In this document: one piece after another, positions 30,725 through 36,615 of the stretch | Position numbering within the stretch: the first letter of the stretch is position 1 | How the letters are laid out: each line of letters starts with the position of its first letter | Made by a program: the position numbers and the translations under genes | Notes under the pieces: generated by a model | Database searches by the model: none | What the model saw: only the letters and a program-made list of their open reading frames with translations | What the model was told of the DNA's origin: nothing | From: Prevotella sp. | Lineage (GTDB): Bacteria; Bacillota; Clostridia; Oscillospirales; Ruminococcaceae | DNA length: 36,615 nucleotides | Assembly (NCBI GenBank): GCA_023663025.1 | Contig: JAMPIC010000020.1 | Location: 1-36,615 of the forward strand | Direction: 5' to 3'

Positions 30725-33133
30725 ATGAATTACGGACATTTCGACCTTGAAAACAAGGAGTATGTTATCACCAGACCCGACACCCCCGCGCCTTGGGCAA
30801 ACTATCTGGGCGACCCCGAATACGGCGCTATGATCTCAGGCAACGCCGAGGGCTACAGCTTCGTTAAATCAGGAGCGAACGGACGTCTCCTGCGCTACCG
30901 CTTCAACACGAACCTTGCTCTTCCCGGAAGATTTATCTATATCCGCGACAACGATACCGCGGATTACTGGTCCGCTTCATGGCAGCCCGTGGGCAAGCCT
31001 TTGGACAAGTACAAGAGCGAGTGCCGCCACGGTACGGCTTACACCGTTATCTCCGCCGAGTACGCGAACGTCAAGTCGCAGGTCACATACTACGTCCCCA
31101 AGGGGAAGACCTACGAGGTTTGGAGAGCGGTGATCACAAACCTTGACAGCAAGCCGAGAAAGCTTTCCGTTTACGGTTTCTGCGAATTCACAAACGACAA
31201 TAACTACGAGCAGGATCAGGTAAATCTTCAGTACACTCAGTTCATTACAAGAACCTCCTTCGAGGGAAACAAGATACTCCAGCATATCAACGAAAACAGC
31301 GGCAAACGGGCGGACGGCTCCAATCACAAAGAGCGTTTCTTCGGCATGGTGGGCGCGGACGTTTGCGGCTACAACGGCGATCTGAACCACTTTATCGGCG
31401 CGTACCGCACAATGGCTAACCCCATAGCCGTTGAGAGCGGACGGTGCGACAACGTGCTTAACTATAACTCCAACGCCTGCGGCGCGCTCCAGAGCGCGGT
31501 AACTCTCGGCGCGGGCGGAACTATCGAGCTTATCTATATCGTCGGTCAGCGCTGCAACTCCGAGGCTGACGCTATCCTTGACGAGTACAAAGTCCCCGGC
31601 AAGGTGGACGCGGAGATCAAGGAGCTGAAAAGCTTCTGGCACGGCAAGCTGAACAATTTCAAGATCGACACTCCCAGTCCCGAATTCAACAACATGATCA
31701 ACGTGTGGAACGCTTATCAGTGCTTTATCACCTTTATCTGGTCGAGAGCGGCTTCCTTTATCTACTGCGGACTGCGCAACGGCTACGGCTACCGCGATAC
31801 CGTTCAGGACATTCAGGGCATCATTCACCTCGATCCCGAAATGGCTGCGGACAAGATACGCTTCATGCTGTCCGCTCAGGTGAACAACGGAGCGGGTCTG
31901 CCCCTTGTTAAGTTCAACCACAACGCGGGTCACGAGACCTGTCCCGACGAGAACGACGAAAATTCCGTTTACGCCAAGGAGACGGGTCACCCCTCCTACA
32001 GGGCGGACGACGCGCTTTGGCTGTTCCCCACGATTTCCAAGTACATAGGCGAAAGCGGCAACAAGGCGTTTTTGGACGAGGTTATTCTGTACTCCAATGG
32101 CGGCGAGGACACCGTTTACAATCACCTTAAAAAGGCTATCGACTTCTCCATGAACCATCTGGGAGACCACGATATGCCCGCGGGTCTGCACGCCGACTGG
32201 AACGACTGTCTGCGCATGGGCAAAAAGGGCGAGTCCACTTTTGTGGCTTTCCAACTGTACTATGCAATGACCGTACTTAAAGGCTACGCCGAAGAAAAGA
32301 ACGATACCGAATACATCAAGTACCTTGAGGACGTTCAGGGCAAGCTGGGCGCGTCCCTTGCCAAGTGCTGGGACGAGGACAGGTTTATCCGCGGCATACG
32401 CGAGGACGGCGTTATCGTGGGCGCGAAGAAAGACCCCGAAGCAAATATGTGGCTTAATCCTCAGAGCTGGAGCGTAATTTCCGGCTTCGCGACAAGGGAG
32501 CAGGGCGACAAGGCTATGGAGTCCGTACACGAGATACTGAACACGCCCTACGGCGTAAAGCTGCTTGAACCGCCTTACGTCAAGGACTATTTCGACGGTG
32601 CGCTCATGCACATCTTCAACCCCGACACAAAGGAAAACGGCGGTATCTTCTCGCAGTCGCAGGGCTGGGCGATACTGGCGGAATCCATTCTCGGTCACGG
32701 CAACAGGGCGTTCGAGTACTTTATGGAAAGCTCCCCCGCCGCCATGAACGACAAGGCGGAGATACGGGTTATCGAGCCTTACGCCCACGGACAGTTTACC
32801 GAGTCCACACGTTCGCCCTTTGAGGGACGTTCACACGTTCACTGGCTGACGGGTACGGCTTCCACGGTTATGGTGGGCTGCGTTGAGGGTATACTGGGTA
32901 TGCGCCCCAACGCCGACGGACTGGTGGTCGCTCCCGCAGTTCCCTCCGACTGGGCAAGCTACACAGTTGAAAAGATGTTCAGGGGCAAGAAGCTGAGCAT
33001 GACATTCAACAACCCCAATCACGCGGAAAGCGGAGTTTCCTCCATCGTCCTCAACGGCGAAAAGCTTGACGGAAACTTTATTCCCGCCGACAAGCTGAAA
33101 GAGGAGAACGAGGTTACCGTAACTCTTGGCTGA
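30725..33133 (+). CDS. GH94 cellobiose phosphorylase
   Basis: Cytosolic phosphorolysis of cellobiose to glucose 1-phosphate and glucose, which saves ATP in cellulose-using gut Ruminococcus. The product is 802 residues, the usual length. It begins MNYGHFDLENKEYVITRPDT, like the CbpA of R. albus. Typical features are RNGYGYRDTVQDIQG (around residue 352) and the catalytic region ADWNDCLRMGKKGES with Asp491 and Asp494. The C-terminal DPxxHA region is not altered visibly. There is no signal peptide. ATG 30725 follows GGAGTG (about 30711-30716). Specificity for cellobiose rather than cellodextrin is inferred from the start and length. Confidence 0.93.
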   Translation: MNYGHFDLENKEYVITRPDTPAPWANYLGDPEYGAMISGNAEGYSFVKSGANGRLLRYRFNTNLALPGRFIYIRDNDTADYWSASWQPVGKPLDKYKSECRHGTAYTVISAEYANVKSQVTYYVPKGKTYEVWRAVITNLDSKPRKLSVYGFCEFTNDNNYEQDQVNLQYTQFITRTSFEGNKILQHINENSGKRADGSNHKERFFGMVGADVCGYNGDLNHFIGAYRTMANPIAVESGRCDNVLNYNSNACGALQSAVTLGAGGTIELIYIVGQRCNSEADAILDEYKVPGKVDAEIKELKSFWHGKLNNFKIDTPSPEFNNMINVWNAYQCFITFIWSRAASFIYCGLRNGYGYRDTVQDIQGIIHLDPEMAADKIRFMLSAQVNNGAGLPLVKFNHNAGHETCPDENDENSVYAKETGHPSYRADDALWLFPTISKYIGESGNKAFLDEVILYSNGGEDTVYNHLKKAIDFSMNHLGDHDMPAGLHADWNDCLRMGKKGESTFVAFQLYYAMTVLKGYAEEKNDTEYIKYLEDVQGKLGASLAKCWDEDRFIRGIREDGVIVGAKKDPEANMWLNPQSWSVISGFATREQGDKAMESVHEILNTPYGVKLLEPPYVKDYFDGALMHIFNPDTKENGGIFSQSQGWAILAESILGHGNRAFEYFMESSPAAMNDKAEIRVIEPYAHGQFTESTRSPFEGRSHVHWLTGTASTVMVGCVEGILGMRPNADGLVVAPAVPSDWASYTVEKMFRGKKLSMTFNNPNHAESGVSSIVLNGEKLDGNFIPADKLKEENEVTVTLG

Positions 33134-33147
33134 TAAAAGTACAATTC

Positions 33148-33172
33148 AAGGCGGGGTTTGTCTCCGCCTTTT
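33148..33172 (+). terminator. Terminator after the GH94 gene
   Basis: AAGGCGG (33148-33154) pairs with CCGCCTT (33164-33170), followed by a short TTGT tail. It ends the transcript before the LRR lipoprotein gene. Confidence 0.65.
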
Positions 33173-33197
33173 GTATGTAAATACGGTGAGGTCATAT

Positions 33198-34082
33198 ATG
33201 AAAAAATGTTTTTATGCAGTTCTTTTATCGGCAATGCTTTTTAATTTTTCAGCATGCGGCAATTCGGGGCAGTCTGCCGAAACGCCTCCTGTTTCAGAGA
33301 CGGAGCGGACAGCTGAAATAACTGTTTCTTTTGAGGAGCAAACAAGCGGGGCGGAAATTGAACACGCCGGTTATGAGTATGAGTATGACGGTAATCTTGG
33401 GGGCGTTATAATAACGGCTTATACCGGCAGTGAAACAGACGTTGTTATTCCCGAAAAAATAGGCGGAGAAAAGGTTGCCGCAATAGGTCATCATGCGTTT
33501 TGGGAATGCTCGGAAATTACTTCGGTCATAATTCCCGACTGTGTTGAGGAAATCGGCACATATGCGTTTTGCAATTGCAGAGGACTTAAATCCGTAAAAA
33601 TTTCCGAAAACGTGACAGAGATAAGCGCCTCTATATTTTCGGGATGCACGGAGCTTATATCTGTTATTATTCCGGACGGCGTGACGGAAATAAGCGACTA
33701 CGCGTTTAACGGGTGCGCAAAGCTGACGGAGATCACTATTCCCGGCAGTGTGACATATTTAGGCGGCAGCGCGTTCCGGGATTGCAAAAGTCTTGAAGCG
33801 GTTACAATTCCCGATGGTGTGACGGATATATATGCGGATACATTTGCCGGCTGTACAGGGCTGAAAACCGTTTCTATTCCCGGCAGCGTAACAAATATAG
33901 AACGCAGGGCGTTTATAGACTGCAGGGAACTTGCGTCTGTATCGGTTCCCGACAGCGTGACCGAGATAGGCAACGCCGCGTTCCGGAACTGTGAAAATAT
34001 ATCTTTGACATACAAGGGAAACGTTTATACATACGATAATATTGACGAGTTTTACAATGCCGTAAACGGCGGAACTTATTAA
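33198..34082 (+). CDS. BspA-type leucine-rich repeat lipoprotein
   Basis: The 294-residue product has a lipoprotein signal (LFNFSAC, Cys near residue 20), a Thr/Glu-rich linker and about seven repeats of roughly 23 residues with the pattern IPDGVTEIxxxAFxxC, a BspA-type LRR. Such repeats are found in surface proteins of gut bacteria and can bind host or bacterial partners. The last part, SLTYKGNVYTYDNIDEFYNA, resembles the tail that follows such repeats. ATG 33198 follows GGTGAGG (about 33185-33191); an earlier in-frame start lies before the signal sequence and is not used. Confidence 0.88.
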   Translation: MKKCFYAVLLSAMLFNFSACGNSGQSAETPPVSETERTAEITVSFEEQTSGAEIEHAGYEYEYDGNLGGVIITAYTGSETDVVIPEKIGGEKVAAIGHHAFWECSEITSVIIPDCVEEIGTYAFCNCRGLKSVKISENVTEISASIFSGCTELISVIIPDGVTEISDYAFNGCAKLTEITIPGSVTYLGGSAFRDCKSLEAVTIPDGVTDIYADTFAGCTGLKTVSIPGSVTNIERRAFIDCRELASVSVPDSVTEIGNAAFRNCENISLTYKGNVYTYDNIDEFYNAVNGGTY

Positions 34083-34131
34083 TTACAAACAACTCAATAA
34101 AAAATAACTGCAATTTCAATAGGTGAAAATT

Positions 34132-34755
34132 ATGTCCGAAAACAAATCCAATCCGCCCAAAACCGAATACGGAAGAAAAATTCTGAACGCGGGAACTCTC
34201 CTCGCTCCCCTGCCTGTGGTGATGGTCTCCTGCGGGACTTTGGAGAAAGCCAATGTGATGACGGCGGCATGGACGGGTATCATCAACACAAAACCGCCCA
34301 TGACCTACATTTCCGTCCGTCCCTCAAGGCATTCTTATGAGATCATAAAGGAAAGCGGCGAGTTCGTCATAAATCTGACCACCTCAAAAACGGTTCGGGA
34401 GACCGATTTCTGCGGTGTGAAAAGCGGCAGGGATACCGACAAGCTGAAAAAGTGCGGCTTGCACACCGAGCCCGCTTCAAGGGTGAGCGCGCCGCTGATA
34501 AGCGAAAGCCCCCTGTCGCTGGAGTGCAGAGTTACCGAGATCAAGCCGCTTGGCAGCCACGATATGTTTATCGCCGAAATTCTTGCGGTGAGCGTCGACG
34601 GCAGATACGTCGACAGCAAGGGCAAGATAAATCTTAACCAGGCGGGGCTTATGGCGTACTCCCACGGGGAGTATTTCGCGCTGGGCAGAAAGCTGGGAAG
34701 CTTCGGGTACTCGGCGGCAAAGCGAGCCAATCGCGGAACGAGGAAAAAGCACTGA
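34132..34755 (+). CDS. Flavin reductase-like FMN-binding protein
   Basis: The 207-residue product has the split-barrel flavin reductase features: LAPLPVVMVSCG and AAWTGIINTKPPMTYISVRP, FVINLTTSKTVRETDFCGVKSG, and LSLECRVTEIKPLGSHDMFIAE. These proteins bind FMN and usually reduce or hold flavin; the electron donor and partner are unknown here. ATG 34132 follows AGGTGA; an in-frame GTG at 34123 would add three residues and is less likely. It stands alone between the LRR gene and the long-form repeat. Confidence 0.85.
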   Translation: MSENKSNPPKTEYGRKILNAGTLLAPLPVVMVSCGTLEKANVMTAAWTGIINTKPPMTYISVRPSRHSYEIIKESGEFVINLTTSKTVRETDFCGVKSGRDTDKLKKCGLHTEPASRVSAPLISESPLSLECRVTEIKPLGSHDMFIAEILAVSVDGRYVDSKGKINLNQAGLMAYSHGEYFALGRKLGSFGYSAAKRANRGTRKKH

Positions 34756-34817
34756 CAAGCATACACATCAGGCAGCGATACAGGAATATTTTACATCACC
34801 TGCGGCATACTATAGCT

Positions 34818-34952
34818 TATAGCAATCCTACAAAATAATAATCACGTCTGTAGGGGCGGATTCCATATCCGCCCGTGTGAGGGTAAACCGTATCTGCGGG
34901 CGGATATAGAATCCGCCCCTACAAAAAGGCGTTATTTTATTGGTTTGCTATA
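34818..34952. repeat. Long-form repeat with terminal inverted repeats, second copy
   Basis: It starts TATAGCAATCCTACAAAATA and ends TTTATTGGTTTGCTATA. The core (34849-34922) has the other arm type, GGCGGATTCCATATCCGCC and its counterpart with GATATAGAATCC, in place of the GGGCGGGG and GGGACGGG arms. This shows that the same frame carries different hairpins. Confidence 0.8.
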
Positions 34953-34981
34953 GAAACCAATGCCGAAAGGAGAAGTGCGGT

Positions 34982-36244
34982 ATGACGTACCGAAGCCATG
35001 CCCGCCGTGCCGGAAAACGAAAAAACCGCCCGGCGGCTTTAATACGACTTGCGGCGTTCGCTTCGGCGGCTGCGGCGGGACTGCTGATTATCGCAGTCCC
35101 CGTCATAAGCGGAGCTTCCTCCGCGTCCTATGCGGCGTTTGCGGCGGCGAAGGCTTCCGCGATGCTTTCGGTGGGGGACGTTTTTTCCGTACCCGAAACC
35201 GCCCGGGGCGAGCAGCAGCCGGAAGCTGGTTCTTCCGCCGACGAAAGCGTTGCTGCGGACAAGCCTTTGGAGGGACTGTCCAAAACGTCCCCCTTGCCGC
35301 ATTCCGCGCTTTTTACCCTGGACGACAGCGAAATGCTTTCTTGGGGGGAACTTGAAATTCCCAACAGCTCCGACGAGGAAAGAACAGTCCCCGACGAAAA
35401 GCCCGACGCGGGTCCCAAACCCTATCCCGAAAGCCTTGAAAGCCGCGACGGTACCATAACCTCCATGACCTACGGACATATGAACGGCGAAGCCTACGTC
35501 GACCTCGATACGGCGGGACAGGTGAGGAACGTCACAAGCGTTTCCAACGAGCGGGTTCTGGAGGAAAGCCGTCTGCTTCCCGATTTTACGCTTGAAAAGA
35601 ACGGCGAGCCGCAGGTGCTGATAATGCACACCCACGCCACGGAAAGCTACGAGCCTTATGAAAGGGATTTCTACGACGCAAGCTTCAACTCCCGCACCAC
35701 CGACAGGAGCATGAACATGGCTGCCGTGGGGGACAGGATCGCCGAACAGCTCGAAGCCGCAGGCATAGGAGTTATCCACGACACCACCCTGCACGACTAC
35801 CCGTCCTACAACGGAAGCTATGACCTCAGCCGCGAAACGGTGAGGAAATACCTTGAAGAGTATCCCTCCATAAAAATCGTGCTGGACGTTCACCGCGACG
35901 CCATAGAACGCGAAAGCGGCGAAAGGATAGCTCCCGTGGCGGAGATAGACGGCAGGAACGCCGCTCAGGTAATGATAATCTGCGGCTGCGACGACGGTAC
36001 GATGAATATGCCGAACTGCATGAAAAATCTGCGGTTTGCCTGTCTGCTCCAGCGGCAGATGGAAAGCGACCACCCGGGACTGACGCGCCCGGTGCTGTTC
36101 GATTACCGCAAATACAATCAAGACCTTACTACCGGCTCTGTACTTATAGAAATGGGCGGACACGCCAACAGCATAGAGCAAGCCGAATACAGCGGCGAGC
36201 TTGTGGGGAAATCCCTTGCGAAATGTCTTGAAGAGCTTACATAG
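34982..36244 (+). CDS. spoIIP: Stage II sporulation protein P
   Basis: SpoIIP is an amidase and endopeptidase of the DMP machine that thins septal peptidoglycan for engulfment. The product is 420 residues. A short cytoplasmic start (RSHARRAGKRKNR) leads into a membrane helix (about 20-48), then a Ser/Glu-rich stretch and the catalytic domain with VLIMHTHATESYEPY (about 215-230), KIVLDVHRDAIER and a C-terminal VLIEMGGHANSIEQA-type end. The HTH and DVHRD pieces are the family's metal-binding motifs. ATG 34982 follows GAAAGGAGAA (about 34965-34974). A small gene follows. Confidence 0.93.
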   Translation: MTYRSHARRAGKRKNRPAALIRLAAFASAAAAGLLIIAVPVISGASSASYAAFAAAKASAMLSVGDVFSVPETARGEQQPEAGSSADESVAADKPLEGLSKTSPLPHSALFTLDDSEMLSWGELEIPNSSDEERTVPDEKPDAGPKPYPESLESRDGTITSMTYGHMNGEAYVDLDTAGQVRNVTSVSNERVLEESRLLPDFTLEKNGEPQVLIMHTHATESYEPYERDFYDASFNSRTTDRSMNMAAVGDRIAEQLEAAGIGVIHDTTLHDYPSYNGSYDLSRETVRKYLEEYPSIKIVLDVHRDAIERESGERIAPVAEIDGRNAAQVMIICGCDDGTMNMPNCMKNLRFACLLQRQMESDHPGLTRPVLFDYRKYNQDLTTGSVLIEMGGHANSIEQAEYSGELVGKSLAKCLEELT

Positions 36245-36277
36245 CCGTAAGGCAATTTACGTCGGGAAGTGTTGGAA

Positions 36278-36517
36278 ATGAAAGGACCGTTTATATTCGG
36301 AATAAAGATGAGCGGGCGGAAACGCCGCCGCCGCAGGCTGCTGCTTACGGTAACGGCGATGATGCTGCTGACAGCGTTTGCGGCGGGATATATTACGGTA
36401 TATGTTAATTCTTACAATATTCTTAATGCCGAACCTATGGAGGTGTTCAGTATTTGCCGAACGGCGGACGGGGTGGAGCTTATTTTTCTTAACAGGCTGT
36501 ATCTGATTGATGTTTAA
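36278..36517 (+). CDS. Small basic membrane protein after spoIIP
   Basis: The 79-residue product has a basic segment (SGRKRRRRRLLL) and one membrane helix (about 20-42), then a short acidic outer part ending FLNRLYLIDV. I do not recognise the family. Its position right after spoIIP suggests co-transcription. ATG 36278 is preferred, with GGGAAG (36263-36268) before it; GTG 36269 is also possible. Confidence 0.6.
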   Translation: MKGPFIFGIKMSGRKRRRRRLLLTVTAMMLLTAFAAGYITVYVNSYNILNAEPMEVFSICRTADGVELIFLNRLYLIDV

Positions 36518-36529
36518 GGGTGTAAATTA

Positions 36530-36615
36530 TTGTTTAGCGCAAAAACAAAACGTCAGCGCACCGCGCGGCGAAGCCGCGACTAAAAAGTTCGCCAGCCTTT
36601 CAAGGCTGCGAGGTC
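36530..36615. repeat. Inverted copy of the left-edge hairpin repeat (incomplete)
   Basis: This end carries CGCGGC-GAA-GCCGCG and CAGCCTT/AAGGCTG hairpins in a sequence that matches the reverse complement of about 160-231, with the shared stretch AGCGCAAAA, CAAAACG and GCGACTAAAA. The window ends inside it. The paired bases of one hairpin differ from the left copy in a compensatory way (CCGCC/GGCGG against CAGCC/GGCTG). Confidence 0.7.

Noticed and set aside
30977..32788. 603-codon minus-strand frame over the GH94 gene
   Set aside because: The sense gene is a clear GH94 enzyme. The antisense frame is long only because of GC-rich codon use.
1..36615. tRNA, rRNA, CRISPR arrays, insertion sequence transposases
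   Set aside because: No cloverleaf, rRNA segment, regularly spaced repeat array or transposase frame was recognised.

Overview
The window looks like chromosomal DNA of a spore-forming gut Clostridia, most likely a Ruminococcus-like member of the Oscillospiraceae. This is inferred from AGGAGG-type ribosome binding sites, sporulation genes (spoIIP, bofA, yaaL), a cytosolic GH94 cellobiose phosphorylase, a CIRCE-controlled hrcA-grpE-dnaK-dnaJ operon, and many dispersed GC-rich hairpin repeats. No tRNA, rRNA, CRISPR array, transposase or prophage was seen.

Layout. 1-421: a train of perfect hairpins, then promoter and CIRCE operator. 422-5387: hrcA, grpE, dnaK, dnaJ. 5668-7800: a secreted protein of unknown role and, convergent to it, a membrane protein. 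7843-10115 (minus strand): fabD, an SCP2-like protein and aroE. 10371-20400: a long type II fatty-acid operon, fabH, a small membrane protein, fabG, fabF, accB, fabZ, accC, two paralogous zinc-ribbon membrane proteins, accD, an unrelated UDG-like gene, accA and acpP, closed by a terminator. fabD and fabH start from divergent promoters whose transcripts overlap.

20481-26900 is accessory: a RelB/DinJ-type antitoxin with a toxin cut short at a hairpin repeat, two small membrane proteins with a PstS-like binding protein, a HEPN/MNT pair with a degenerate MNT, a minus-strand group with bofA and yaaL, a YfcE-like phosphodiesterase, and two copies of a structured RNA flanking a PBECR-like nuclease gene.

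26898-36517: an ECF sigma factor with an overlapping anti-sigma-like gene, two lipoproteins (one an SGNH hydrolase), cellobiose phosphorylase, a BspA-type leucine-rich lipoprotein, a flavin reductase-like protein, spoIIP and a small membrane protein. The right edge carries an inverted copy of the repeat that starts the window.

The most unusual feature is the RNA-nuclease-RNA block at 25920-26681. Both RNAs have their own -35/-10 promoter and terminator. Comparing the two copies shows compensatory changes in a hairpin and in a 6-bp loop-loop (kissing) pairing. I could not assign it to a known RNA class. The second theme is a family of modular hairpin repeats that has altered gene ends, including a truncated toxin and a borrowed stop codon.
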